Origin: Lactobacillus hamsteri DSM 5661 = JCM 6256
GTDB taxonomy: Bacteria; Bacillota; Bacilli; Lactobacillales; Lactobacillaceae
Assembly (NCBI RefSeq): GCF_000615445.1
Contig: NZ_BALY01000009.1
Span: 1 to 57,660, forward strand
Length of the DNA stretch: 57,660 bases
Reading direction: 5' to 3'
A program made the translations under genes and the position numbers. The notes beneath the pieces were generated by a model that was given only the letters and a program-made list of their open reading frames with translations, ran no database searches and had not been told where the DNA came from. Of this stretch, positions 15,900-25,819 are shown one piece after another (the first letter of the stretch is position 1; each line of letters starts with the position of its first letter).

Positions 15900-18800
15900 C
15901 TATTTACGTTGTTTTCTGTTACCAGCTAAACCGAATAAACCAGCAATTGAGGCAAACACCAACCCAATTAAGCCTAATTTATTTTGCTTTTCGCTAGTTT
16001 GTGGCAATTCTGCTTGTTCCTTATCTGTAAAATGTACAGGATGAACTTTGTCTAAAACAACGTGCTTATTTACTGTTTCTGTTTTACCAATTACATCCCC
16101 GCCACGAACAGAACGTTTAGCATCAGCAGCCACCTTTTTAATTTGCTTAGCAACAGTTTTGTTATCTTCATAAACGGGCTTGCTATCTTTATGTTTTTCA
16201 ACATAAGTATCTTTTTCTTCGCTATTCTTTACCCAAGTAGGTACATCTGTACCTGGTTCGTTCTCAGAAGACGGATCGCCCGTTGGTGAGCCACCATTAT
16301 CATCGATATCACCATCGTCACCGTTATTGCCATTTTGCGGTCCATCAGAGTCGGGGGTATTTTCAGTATAAACTACTGTATACTCTTGAGCCTTTTCTTC
16401 TGGTTCCATTGGCGTTGCAGGAAGAATTTCCTTTTTACCGGCAGTATATCCTGGAACATCAGCACTCTTGATTGATATAAACGACTTATCCGCAATCCAA
16501 GGATTTAATTCAATCACTTCGCCAGTTACAGCATCAGTCTTGCCAGTACGCTTAAAGTGAATCGTTTGAACTTTATCGTCAGCAACTTTAATACCATTTT
16601 CATCTACATAATGAATAATAGCTGTAGCCTTACCAGTTAAAACAATGTCGCTGCCATCTTTATTCTTATCACCTGGCTTAGTAGGCCGTATACCGTGCTT
16701 TAAGTGGACGAGATATACTTGATCGCTATTGCTATCTTGATCAAGTATAATTGGCGTGCCATTAGTAGCATCAGATACCAATTCATAGCCTTTACCTATT
16801 AACTGATCAATCGTATTCACAGTAGAATAATCAATTTGCTCTCCAGACTTGCCGTTCAACATGCCAGAAGTTGAAATCACCTTATTTTCAGTATCATCAA
16901 CATATTGCACCATGGCACTTTGCTTGGTATGTCTCAAGTGAACTACAAAGAATTGTTCATACTTTGGATTGCCAAACTTGCTTGTAAAGCTCATGGCTTT
17001 ATCCTTATCGGCCGTCACAAATTGGTCTTGAATATCTAACGCATTATTTCTCGAAGCAGTTTCATCAGCTAAGTTAACAAATTCAAAACCTCTGCTTAAT
17101 AAGTATTCATTAAATGAATTTTGAGCATTACTAAAATCGATATTGCTATCAGTTACGCCGTGCATATCTTGTTTTTCAAGATCTGTCCCTAAATCATCAT
17201 CACGGAAAATTACATGTGCCGTTTGAGGATCTGCCTTATAAGTTACAGTGACATGAATATCCTTATCACCAAAGTTAACGGTTTGACCTGCTACATTTGT
17301 TTGATCTGGAGTATAGCCCTCGATTTTAGGAGTTGATACATCAGCAAAGTTTTGTGATGTTGCATTAGTCCATTTAGTCTTACCTGTTACCAAATCTTCG
17401 ATACCAGATTCAGTAAAGTGAACAGTTTGTGCATTATTAGACTGAGCCTGCTTACCATTCTCATAAACATAATGAATAGTCTTTTTGACGTCATCTGTAC
17501 GATTAACTTGCTTAATGGCATGAATAAAGTGGACTCTAAATAACTGATCACTATTGTCATCATTATCAAACTTCATTGACCTAATTTTAGTTTCATCACT
17601 ATTTGGAACTAAAACATAGCCCTCATTCATTAATGCTTCAATGGTCTGATTAGTATTATAATTTATCGTTCCGTCTGTTACTCCACTTAAGATAGGAGAT
17701 TGAGCAATTACTTTATGGTCAGTATCATCGATATATTCGACCATTGCTTCTTGGGCATCTGGCGTATAAGTAACGGTCTTAACAATATCAGTTGTTGTGC
17801 CATCAACATCAATTTCTGCAATTTCGGTTACTGGTTGACCATCAACAGTCGCAGTATATCCCTTTTTAACTGGAATACTTACAGCAGGAAAGCTTTGCTC
17901 ATCATAACTAACTGCTTTAGTTACTTTATCCCTTGTTCCATTAAGAGTTACAGAATTTTCATAAGTTAATCCAGGTAGCTTAGTACCATCTGAAAGCTGA
18001 TATTGAATTGTTTCTGTGACTGTTTTCACAACCGATTCAGTTCCATGCTTCAAATAAATTACATAGTCCTGATTATACTTACCACCTTGACCAACAAAAA
18101 TTCTTGGTCTTTCAGTAGTTGAAGCTACAACCCAGTTATCTTGTTCATAGTTCCAACCATTTGTATTCAAAAATGGCATCCCTGGTTGATCAGTATAAAC
18201 AATCGACTTTTCATGGCCTTCAATTACTTTAGCCTGTTCCTTATATAGATCATCATTTACACCTGTGACGTCTTTATAAATTACGTTAATGTGTGATTGT
18301 ACATAAGGTAAGACAAAAGTATAGCTAGTACCATCTTCAATAGTTTCAGGAACATTTACCAAAATGGTCTTTGCTAATTTATTAACTGTAATACCATTAT
18401 CAGCAATTTTTTGATGATTCTTTTCCGCATTAGTTGCAAAATATGAGTTATTTCCATCAAAGTAAGAAGTTTGACCATTTATTTCTTTCTTACTTGGAAT
18501 ATTGAAAATACTATTTTCTCCAAGGTTGCCTTCATACTTGGGCCTAAGGTCTTTTTCAAATTCTCCAACTTTATGTGTTACGAAAATTAATGCTGATTCA
18601 TTTGGCAACAATTTATTGCCATTTTTATCTACATATTTAATCGTCCGATTGATTGATTTATCTTTTGCCTTTAAATAAACGGTAAGATTAGTTTTATTTG
18701 GAGAACGAGAGCTAACGTAAGTCCAACCATTTGTATCATAATCCCATTTACCGTTTTCGTTTTTGGGATTTGTATCGACATTTAAATTATTCATTACCGA

Positions 18801-21371
18801 AGCAGTAATAACCACACCTTGTGAATCGTAATCCTTTTTATCTAATCCAGTAACATCCTTATAGGTAATAACTGAAGCAGTAGGGACAAGATGATAGATA
18901 AAATCAGTATCTTTAGTAAATGAATATTTTAATTTAGTAAGATCTGCCGGTTGATAGTGGTGCCCTTCATATTCAATATAAGATAATTTAAAATGCTTAT
19001 CTTTAAAGAATTTTGGTAAGGTTTTATATTGATCAGGAACAGTAATTATTTCATCATACGTTTCTTCAACATTATTCTTCTGATACTTAGGATAATACCA
19101 ACGATCCGAATCAGTTACATATTTAAAATTAGCGTGATATTTCTTAGCTGTATAATTTATATATATATATTCATTACGTTTATCAGGACCGACCTTTTGA
19201 CTCCAATCTACTGTGACTGAGTTATCGTCAGAATTAAGATTTTCATCAACGGTCTTAACATTATTTGGATCAAAAATATAACCAGGAATAGCTGTATTAA
19301 CTACCTCTGTAATATTCTTTTCTTCTTCAGTTGGAGTATATGGTTCATCAGTTAAGATTAATTGTTTCCAAAAATCTAAAGTGCCTGGAACGACTTCCCA
19401 AGGAGTAAATTCGATTGGCGTATCAATTAAAAGCTTATCCCATTCAACTTCACGATAGTAACGCACTACTTGAGTTTTTAATAATTTTTCTTCACCATTT
19501 GGCAAACGAGCAATAACTTTACGAGTAACATTTTTCTCAACTTGAGACAAATTCCAGATTACGGGTACAGTCATATCTTCAACTTTATCACCATTTTTAG
19601 TGGTTAAAGTCAAAGTGCCAATTTCTTTATTATCAGAAATAGTTAGTTTATTAGTAATAGGAGAAATAAGACCTTTAATTTGATCATCTGACCAACTTAA
19701 AATTCCCCGATCATCGTTTGTACTATTATAATCTGCTATTTGTTCTTTTAACCGTTGAAGAATCTGTGCCTTAATTTCATCTTCAAGATGATTCATATCA
19801 TTTATTTTAAAAAATGATGGCATCACAAAAGCAAACAAAATATCGTTTTGCTTGTCCATTACATTAATATCATTACTGATATTAGCAACTTTTATATTTA
19901 ATAACACATCATTATTAGTAATTACAAATTGGTGACTATTACCCCCAGCAAAATCATGGTCAGTAATAATTTTAGCGGCATTAGCGGGAAGTTTAATATC
20001 ATTAGCAATAACTATTTTATCGTGGTGAACAGTCTGTGGTACCCATAAACCATTGGCAGGATTTTTCACTTCTTTAAAAGGTTCGCCTTGAAACATATTG
20101 CTAAAATTCGTAGCATTGCGTAAATCCCAACCTGAAATATTAATTCTATCTAATGCACTATTACCAAACATCCATTGAAAACTTTTCGAATTAGCGACAT
20201 TCCAGTCTGAAACATCACCAATATCATGAAGGTTCCAAGTATCTCTAAACATATTGTCAAACGATTTACTTTTACCAACATTCCAATGAGCCAAATCACC
20301 TAATTTTTCAATATGGCGTGCTTGGTTAAACATACCTGTAAAATCTGTACCATTAGAAACATTCCAGTTAGATAAATCACCAATCGTAATTAAAGATGAA
20401 GCATTCTTGAACATCCGAACAAAATTCGTACCATTAGAAACGTCCCAATTAGACAAATCACCAATTGTTTTTAAGTTATCACAGTAATAAAACATTTGAC
20501 TAAAATTAGTGATATTATGCGTATCTAAATTAGTTACGTCTAAAACTTCAAGCTTCGGATCCGTTCCTGATACTCCAAAACGTGTATCACTAAGTTTTCC
20601 GCCAAAGGCATTGGACCAATCGTGATCTGAAGCTACTACCTTACCATTATTATTCTTAGAAATAACAACACTTTGTGGCTGCTTCTTAACAATAATGTTA
20701 TACATAACTGCTGAAGTAATCTTTACTTTATGTCCTTCGTGAAGCTTACCCGCTTGAATGAAATCTTGATCATTTGGAATAACAATGTGAAGTTTATCTT
20801 TACCAATGTAATCAGTTAAATTAATATCTTGATTATTATCCGTATTATATTGCCAGTCGTTAACATTAGCTGGTACATTTTGAAGAGTTGAATCTGATTC
20901 TGGATTCTTGGCCTTAGTACTTGAATCATCTGGCTTTACATTAGATTTATCTTTATTAACCTCAGTTGTAGATTGTTCTTTTACTTGTACTGATTGACTT
21001 TTCTTTTCGGAGTTTAAATTAACTGTAGTCTTTGAAGTTTCTTTTGCTATTTTTTCATCATTAACTTCATTTAAAGAAGCTTTAACATGTGTAGTATCTG
21101 TATCTAAAGAAGCAGTATCTATATCAACTGTATTTTGAGCCTGTTTTTCTGCTGCATTTCCTTCTACTTTATCTGTATTAGAAGTAACTGTAGATTGTTC
21201 AGGATGTTGTTCGCGTTTTTCTACGGTAGAAGCAGCTTGATCATCTGCTTTTACTACATTAGAAGTAAATCCAAAAAATGATAAACCTACAATTACTGAA
21301 GTCACACCGACACTTAATTTTCTAATTGAATAATGAGGTTTATTTTCAAAATTTGCTCTTAACTTTTTCAT
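15900..21371 (-). CDS. Giant YSIRK / DUF285 / MucBP adhesin with LPQTS sorting motif
   Basis: 1823 residues. It starts with MKKLRANFENKPHYSIRK and a YSIRK signal peptide (cleavage near VVKADD), then a low-complexity Ser/Thr/Lys region to about 165. At about 270-440 are five to six DUF285/BspA-type repeats (DLSNWDVSNGTNFVRMF pattern, about 23-25 residues each). A long set of MucBP/Mub-type modules follows (RTIKYVDKNGNKL, VEYIDDTDHKVIAQSP, VQYVDDTENKVIS, IIHYVDENGIKV). The tail is a Pro/Asp spacer, LPQTS at about 1789-1793, a hydrophobic helix and Arg/Lys residues. The expected sortase motif is LPQTG; here Gly is Ser through a single-base change (AGC for GGC). Probably a mucus or host-glycan adhesin. 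A TATAAT-like -10 is near 21427-21432. Confidence 0.9.
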   Translation of the reverse strand: MKKLRANFENKPHYSIRKLSVGVTSVIVGLSFFGFTSNVVKADDQAASTVEKREQHPEQSTVTSNTDKVEGNAAEKQAQNTVDIDTASLDTDTTHVKASLNEVNDEKIAKETSKTTVNLNSEKKSQSVQVKEQSTTEVNKDKSNVKPDDSSTKAKNPESDSTLQNVPANVNDWQYNTDNNQDINLTDYIGKDKLHIVIPNDQDFIQAGKLHEGHKVKITSAVMYNIIVKKQPQSVVISKNNNGKVVASDHDWSNAFGGKLSDTRFGVSGTDPKLEVLDVTNLDTHNITNFSQMFYYCDNLKTIGDLSNWDVSNGTNFVRMFKNASSLITIGDLSNWNVSNGTDFTGMFNQARHIEKLGDLAHWNVGKSKSFDNMFRDTWNLHDIGDVSDWNVANSKSFQWMFGNSALDRINISGWDLRNATNFSNMFQGEPFKEVKNPANGLWVPQTVHHDKIVIANDIKLPANAAKIITDHDFAGGNSHQFVITNNDVLLNIKVANISNDINVMDKQNDILFAFVMPSFFKINDMNHLEDEIKAQILQRLKEQIADYNSTNDDRGILSWSDDQIKGLISPITNKLTISDNKEIGTLTLTTKNGDKVEDMTVPVIWNLSQVEKNVTRKVIARLPNGEEKLLKTQVVRYYREVEWDKLLIDTPIEFTPWEVVPGTLDFWKQLILTDEPYTPTEEEKNITEVVNTAIPGYIFDPNNVKTVDENLNSDDNSVTVDWSQKVGPDKRNEYIYINYTAKKYHANFKYVTDSDRWYYPKYQKNNVEETYDEIITVPDQYKTLPKFFKDKHFKLSYIEYEGHHYQPADLTKLKYSFTKDTDFIYHLVPTASVITYKDVTGLDKKDYDSQGVVITASVMNNLNVDTNPKNENGKWDYDTNGWTYVSSRSPNKTNLTVYLKAKDKSINRTIKYVDKNGNKLLPNESALIFVTHKVGEFEKDLRPKYEGNLGENSIFNIPSKKEINGQTSYFDGNNSYFATNAEKNHQKIADNGITVNKLAKTILVNVPETIEDGTSYTFVLPYVQSHINVIYKDVTGVNDDLYKEQAKVIEGHEKSIVYTDQPGMPFLNTNGWNYEQDNWVVASTTERPRIFVGQGGKYNQDYVIYLKHGTESVVKTVTETIQYQLSDGTKLPGLTYENSVTLNGTRDKVTKAVSYDEQSFPAVSIPVKKGYTATVDGQPVTEIAEIDVDGTTTDIVKTVTYTPDAQEAMVEYIDDTDHKVIAQSPILSGVTDGTINYNTNQTIEALMNEGYVLVPNSDETKIRSMKFDNDDNSDQLFRVHFIHAIKQVNRTDDVKKTIHYVYENGKQAQSNNAQTVHFTESGIEDLVTGKTKWTNATSQNFADVSTPKIEGYTPDQTNVAGQTVNFGDKDIHVTVTYKADPQTAHVIFRDDDLGTDLEKQDMHGVTDSNIDFSNAQNSFNEYLLSRGFEFVNLADETASRNNALDIQDQFVTADKDKAMSFTSKFGNPKYEQFFVVHLRHTKQSAMVQYVDDTENKVISTSGMLNGKSGEQIDYSTVNTIDQLIGKGYELVSDATNGTPIILDQDSNSDQVYLVHLKHGIRPTKPGDKNKDGSDIVLTGKATAIIHYVDENGIKVADDKVQTIHFKRTGKTDAVTGEVIELNPWIADKSFISIKSADVPGYTAGKKEILPATPMEPEEKAQEYTVVYTENTPDSDGPQNGNNGDDGDIDDNGGSPTGDPSSENEPGTDVPTWVKNSEEKDTYVEKHKDSKPVYEDNKTVAKQIKKVAADAKRSVRGGDVIGKTETVNKHVVLDKVHPVHFTDKEQAELPQTSEKQNKLGLIGLVFASIAGLFGLAGNRKQRK

Positions 21372-21637
21372 TAATATATACTCTGTTCCTTATTACTCTA
21401 CATTCTATATCTAATAATTTTTTGTAATTATACCCTGAAATTTTCAAAATACTGAAAAAATCAAAATAAATAACATCTAGTATATCTGTTTGAGTAAATT
21501 TTCATAATAATAGTAATTACCTCATGCCTAGTATATTAGTTTTAAAGTGCTTCTCATATACCACGTCTTTTAATAAATAGCAAAAAATAACAGAATTATT
21601 TTCACAAAAGACTTGACAGATTTTCAATATAAACAAA

Positions 21638-21663
21638 AAATGAGCCCTATTATGGACTCATTT
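21638..21663 (-). terminator. Terminator after the ROK kinase
   Basis: About 10-bp stem (aaatgagccc against ggactcattt, one mismatch) followed by TTTTTTG on the minus strand, 37 bases after the kinase stop. The rest of 21372-21637 is the AT-rich leader of the giant adhesin; I see no gene there. Confidence 0.7.
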
Positions 21664-21699
21664 AAAAGCAACTGTATATATAGTATTAGCAGTTTAAAT

Positions 21700-22620
21700 C
21701 TATCTAACTTCCTGACCGTTCAATTCAAGCAGCAGCGCATACAAAGCACCATATAAATTAGTATCATTCTTAAACTTGGCTGCAACAATTTCAGGCGGAT
21801 TTACTTGATTGCCTAACATTGGATTATTAGTCAAAATTTTCTTGAATTGATGACGAATTTCTTCAATTAAAACTGGTTGTGCGCTAATCCCGCCACCAAT
21901 GACAACTTTTTCACCATTGATTACAGTTTGAACATTCAAAATCATTACGGCAACATTAAAGCAGAATTGCTTAAAAATTTTCACAGCCTCTTCATTGCCA
22001 GCATTAATTGCTTCAAAGGCAGCCTTACCATCATTTAAATTTTCATTGTCAATTTTCTTATTAACGGCTTTTACCATTTGAACGGCTGAACAAAGCGCGC
22101 CACTATAAGCATGCATATCTTGAAATCCAGCGCCTTGATTGGTAATCATCCAGCTAAGTTCGCCGGCTTGAAAATCACGACCATGGAGCACCCGATTATC
22201 AATTAAAATTCCGCCACCAACGCCAGTGCCAAGTGTCATAACGGCGCCAGTATTAACTTCATGAAGTTCACCAAGCCATTGTTCACATAACGCGGCAGCT
22301 TTGCCATCATTTTCTGCACCGACAGGCACGTCATATCTTTTACCTAAAGTTTCCTGCAAATTTAGGCCATCAAGAAACGGCAACGCCCCACCAAAGTGAA
22401 TGATTTTCTTCTTAGTATCAATCTTGCCTGGAGCACACACAGCGATACCTTCGAACTTACCTTGGTATTTATCTCCGATTTCATACATTGAAGTCATGAA
22501 TGAATCTAAACTTTCGGTTCTGCTTGGTGTACTGCCCTTTTCAATAATATGCCCTTCTCTATTTATTAAAGCATACTTTAAATTTGTCCCACCAATATCA
22601 AAAGCTAAATATTGTGTCAT
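21700..22620 (-). CDS. ROK-family sugar kinase
   Basis: 306 residues. The N-terminal phosphate loop DIGGTNLKYALI (residues 8-19) and a second loop LGTGVGGGILID mark the ASKHA/ROK fold. The Cx-CG-x2-GC zinc motif of ROK glucokinases and repressors is absent, and there is no helix-turn-helix, so it is an enzyme, closer to the zinc-less beta-glucoside kinase/fructokinase-like subgroup. It phosphorylates a free or glycosidic sugar with ATP in the cytoplasm; the substrate cannot be read from sequence. It stands alone, with a hairpin just before its ribosome site (22643-22671) and a terminator after it. Confidence 0.88.
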   Translation of the reverse strand: MTQYLAFDIGGTNLKYALINREGHIIEKGSTPSRTESLDSFMTSMYEIGDKYQGKFEGIAVCAPGKIDTKKKIIHFGGALPFLDGLNLQETLGKRYDVPVGAENDGKAAALCEQWLGELHEVNTGAVMTLGTGVGGGILIDNRVLHGRDFQAGELSWMITNQGAGFQDMHAYSGALCSAVQMVKAVNKKIDNENLNDGKAAFEAINAGNEEAVKIFKQFCFNVAVMILNVQTVINGEKVVIGGGISAQPVLIEEIRHQFKKILTNNPMLGNQVNPPEIVAAKFKNDTNLYGALYALLLELNGQEVR

Positions 22621-22642
22621 TTTTCTTCACCTACCTAACAAA

Positions 22643-22671
22643 AAAATAAGCACTATTACAGTACTTATTTT
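22643..22671 (-). terminator. Hairpin with T-run immediately upstream of the ROK kinase
   Basis: 12-bp stem with one G-U wobble and a 5-base loop, then TTTTTTTG on the minus strand, 22 bases before the kinase ATG. It is either a terminator for transcription coming from the upstream side or an attenuator in the kinase leader. Confidence 0.6.
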
Positions 22672-22774
22672 ATACCTTTTCCTCCTATCAACTACATATC
22701 ACCTACTTTTTAAATAAAATTCAATCTTTAAACTAAGGTGTTAATTAACTTTTTCCTTATTACTAAATAATAAG

Positions 22775-22803
22775 TTGTAAAAACGGTTAGTATATGGTAT
22801 AAA
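22775..22803 (+). promoter_or_regulatory. Promoter of the Mn riboswitch-P-type ATPase transcript
   Basis: TTGTAA (22775-22780), 17-base spacer, TATAAA (22798-22803), placed just before the riboswitch. Confidence 0.65.
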
Positions 22804-22807
22804 TTTA

Positions 22808-22939
22808 ATATACATATAGGGAGTAACCGACATATATCTGTACTCATGGCGTCATATCACGAAAGCAATTTCCGCTGTGAGTTTAAATGGTGAGACTATT
22901 GTATAAGCTCTTGAAGTTTATACGATAGTCTCTTTTTTT
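22808..22939 (+). promoter_or_regulatory. yybP-ykoY (Mn2+) riboswitch with terminator
   Basis: Conserved elements in order: GGGAGTA at 22819-22825, GGCGTCA at 22848-22854 and GGTGAGAC at 22889-22896. The P1 helix can form between tatacatatag (from 22810) and ctattgtata (22896-22905). The same 3' strand is also the left arm of a perfect-but-one 15-bp terminator (22892-22906 with 22918-22932) followed by seven T. Ligand-bound P1 would block the terminator and switch the ATPase on. The family senses Mn2+ and typically controls Mn exporters. Confidence 0.85.
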
Positions 22940-22976
22940 GTTTGGGACTTACTAAAAAATAAATTGGAGGGATTTT

Positions 22977-25604
22977 TTGAAAAAATATTATTTACAATCC
23001 AAAGCTGAAGTTTTAAAGGAATTTAAGACGGACAGCAATGGTTTATCAACTAAGCAAGCTCAAGAAAATCTTGCTAAATATGGTAAAAATGCCTTAATTG
23101 AAGGTAAAAAGAAAACCGCATTTCAAGTTTTCTTAGAGCAGTTCAAAGATTTGATGGTTATTATTTTAATAATAGCAGCCGTCATCTCAGCTTTTACGGG
23201 AGACTTAGAAAGCACCCTGGTAATCATCGCAGTATTAATTTTGAATGCGATTTTGGGTACTGTTCAACATATTAAGGCTGAAAAGTCACTGGAATCATTA
23301 AAGTCCCTTTCCTCCCCTAGCGCAAAAGTTTTACGTAATGGAGAAAAGATCGAGATTGATTCTAAGGATGTTGTTCCCGGCGATATTATGCTACTTGAAG
23401 CTGGTGACATGGTAACCGCGGACGGACGAATTTTGGATAACTTTTCTTTACAAGTTAACGAAAGCTCCTTAACCGGTGAATCAACCAATATCGATAAAGC
23501 GGATGTAGATTTCGATCATGAAATTCCTTTAGGCGATCGTTTGAATATGGTATATTCCAGTTCACTTGTAACTTATGGCCGAGCTAATGTTTTAGTAACC
23601 GGCACAGGAATGAATACTGAAATTGGTAAGATTGCTTCCTTAATGAACGAAACCAAGGAACGTCGTACTCCATTGCAAGTATCACTAGACAAATTCTCAT
23701 CTAAGTTAGCAACGGCTATTTTAATTATTTGTGCGATCGTGCTTGGTTTACAAATTTGGCGTGGTCAGCCAATTATGGATGCCTTGCTCTTCGCTGTTGC
23801 TTTAGCCGTAGCCGCAATTCCTGAAGCTTTGAGTTCAATCGTAACCATTGTGCAAGCGATGGGTACGCAAAAAATGGCTAAAGAAAATGCAATCATTAAG
23901 AACTTGGCCGCTGTTGAATCTTTGGGTTCAGTATCTGTAATTTGTTCTGATAAAACCGGTACTTTAACTCAAAATAAGATGACAGTTGAAGACATCTATA
24001 TTGGCGACGAAGTATTGAAGCCTGAACAATTAGACTTAGGCAATCAGCTTCACCGTTACTTACTTTACGATGCAGTATTAAACAATGACTCAAGCTTAAA
24101 AAATGGTAAGGGTATCGGTGATCCAACTGAATATGCTCTTTTGGAAATGTACCGCAAAGTACCTGGTATTAACTTGGGTGAAAACAAACAACTTGGTTTA
24201 TCAGAAAATGATTTACGTGGTTTATTGACCCGTAAGCAAGAAATTCCATTCGATTCTGATCGTAAATTGATGAGTACGAAGCACCTTATTCACAATGTGC
24301 CAACTGTCTTTGTTAAAGGTGCGATTGATGTTTTGCTTGACCGCTGTATCAATATTCGTATCGGAGATGAAGTTCGTCCTATTACTGCCGACGATAAGAA
24401 AAAGATTTTAGCTCAAAATAATCGTTTTTCCGAAAATGGTTTACGTGTTTTAACCTTCGCATATAAAGAAAATGACGAAGATTTAACCACCGAAAACGAA
24501 AACGGCTTTACCTTCATTGGTTTGGTATCTGAAATGGATCCTCCGCGTGAAGAAAGTATTGAAGCCGTTGCTAGAGCTAAAAAGGCTGGTATTCGTACCG
24601 TAATGATTACTGGTGACCACAAGGTTACTGCCGTAGCTATTGCGAAGAAAATCGGTATTTTTAACGATGGAGATATGGCTGTAACTGGCCTAGAACTTGA
24701 CAAGATGAGCGATGAAGAGCTTAAACAAAATATTGAAAAAATTTCTGTTTATGCTCGTGTATCACCAGAAAACAAGATCCGCATCGTTAATGCTTGGCAA
24801 GGAAAAGATCACATTGTTTCAATGACTGGTGACGGTGTCAACGATGCACCTGCTTTAAAGAAAGCCGATATCGGTGTTGCTATGGGTATTACTGGCACGG
24901 AAGTATCTAAAGATGCAGCAAGTATGATCTTGGCTGATGACAACTTTGCAACAATTATTAAAGCCGTTGCCAATGGTCGTACCGTTTTTGAAAATATCAA
25001 AAATGCGATTATGTACCTGCTTTCAGGTAACTTATCAGCCATCATCACTGTATTGTTTGCTTCAATTGGTGGTTTCTCAGTACCATTTATTGCTGTTCAG
25101 CTGTTATTCATTAACTTAATTACGGACTCACTTCCAGCTTTGGCAATCGGAATGGAACCAGGATCACCTGATATTTTGGACAGAAAGCCTCGTGATCCTA
25201 AAGTTGGTATCTTGGAAAAGAGTTTTGTGACTAAAATCACCTTGCAAGGTGCAATCATTTCTGTTGGCGTTATTACTGCCTTCATGATTGGTCGTCAAAC
25301 TAGTCCAGCTGTCGCATGTACCATGGCCTTTGCCACTTTGACATTTGCCAGATTGCTTCACGGTTTCAACTGCCGTTCACAACACAGCATTTTTAAAATT
25401 GGTTTTAAGAATAACTGGTACAGCTTAGCTGCCTTCGCCGTAGGAACAGTATTATTAGCAATTATTTTATTTGTTCCAGCACTTCACGGCGTCTTCGCAG
25501 TAACTCCTTTGACCACTAATCAATTGCTTTGGATTATTGGTCTTGCCTTAGCACCAACAATTATTATTCAAATTGTTAAAGTAGCTAACGAACAAAGAAA
25601 ATAA
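22977..25604 (+). CDS. Cation-exporting P-type ATPase (P2-type, probable Mn2+/Ca2+ exporter)
   Basis: 875 residues from a TTG start with GGAGGG 8 bases upstream; no nearby ATG fits. N-terminal cation-ATPase domain, paired helices M1-M2 (about 50-95), actuator loop with SLTGESTNID (the TGES motif), helix M4 with PEALSSIVTI, phosphorylation motif SDKTGTLTQ with Asp near 325, nucleotide domain (KGAID), hinge MITGDHKVTA and MTGDGVNDAP, and six C-terminal helices with the NLITDSLPALAIG ion-site segment. The M4 PEALSS in place of the SERCA PEGLPA argues against a plain Ca2+ pump. The manganese riboswitch in its leader argues for Mn2+ export as in streptococcal MgtA-type pumps. It is monocistronic. 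Confidence 0.93.
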   Translation: MKKYYLQSKAEVLKEFKTDSNGLSTKQAQENLAKYGKNALIEGKKKTAFQVFLEQFKDLMVIILIIAAVISAFTGDLESTLVIIAVLILNAILGTVQHIKAEKSLESLKSLSSPSAKVLRNGEKIEIDSKDVVPGDIMLLEAGDMVTADGRILDNFSLQVNESSLTGESTNIDKADVDFDHEIPLGDRLNMVYSSSLVTYGRANVLVTGTGMNTEIGKIASLMNETKERRTPLQVSLDKFSSKLATAILIICAIVLGLQIWRGQPIMDALLFAVALAVAAIPEALSSIVTIVQAMGTQKMAKENAIIKNLAAVESLGSVSVICSDKTGTLTQNKMTVEDIYIGDEVLKPEQLDLGNQLHRYLLYDAVLNNDSSLKNGKGIGDPTEYALLEMYRKVPGINLGENKQLGLSENDLRGLLTRKQEIPFDSDRKLMSTKHLIHNVPTVFVKGAIDVLLDRCINIRIGDEVRPITADDKKKILAQNNRFSENGLRVLTFAYKENDEDLTTENENGFTFIGLVSEMDPPREESIEAVARAKKAGIRTVMITGDHKVTAVAIAKKIGIFNDGDMAVTGLELDKMSDEELKQNIEKISVYARVSPENKIRIVNAWQGKDHIVSMTGDGVNDAPALKKADIGVAMGITGTEVSKDAASMILADDNFATIIKAVANGRTVFENIKNAIMYLLSGNLSAIITVLFASIGGFSVPFIAVQLLFINLITDSLPALAIGMEPGSPDILDRKPRDPKVGILEKSFVTKITLQGAIISVGVITAFMIGRQTSPAVACTMAFATLTFARLLHGFNCRSQHSIFKIGFKNNWYSLAAFAVGTVLLAIILFVPALHGVFAVTPLTTNQLLWIIGLALAPTIIIQIVKVANEQRK

Positions 25605-25659
25605 TTTAGACTTTTACTCAAAAGAAAAATCCTATTAAATCAATGTGATATGATCTGAT

Positions 25660-25726
25660 ATGATCCTACTTAAGTAGACAACACAAATATATAAAAGTGT
25701 TATCTATGAAAGTAGGATCATTTTTT
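25660..25726 (+). terminator. Terminator after the P-type ATPase
   Basis: Long imperfect hairpin (tgatcctact paired with agtaggatca, inner arms around aacac and gtgtt) followed by TTTTTT, 55 bases after the stop. Confidence 0.8.
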
Positions 25727-25756
25727 ATTGCTATTTTTAAATAACATGCATACATT

Positions 25757-25810
25757 TTGCAAAACAAGCTAATAATATTTAATATCTAAATTAGAATAAT
25801 TCTAATTTAG
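25757..25810 (+). promoter_or_regulatory. Promoter with perfect PerR box upstream of the NADH oxidase
   Basis: TTGCAA (25757-25762), 17-base spacer, TAATAT (25780-25785). Right after the -10 lies ttagaataattctaa (25791-25805), a full match to the Per box TTAnAATnATTnTAA. It sits inside a perfect inverted repeat with 12-bp arms at 25786-25810 that runs up to the ribosome site. Confidence 0.78.
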
Positions 25811-25819
25811 GAGACAAAT

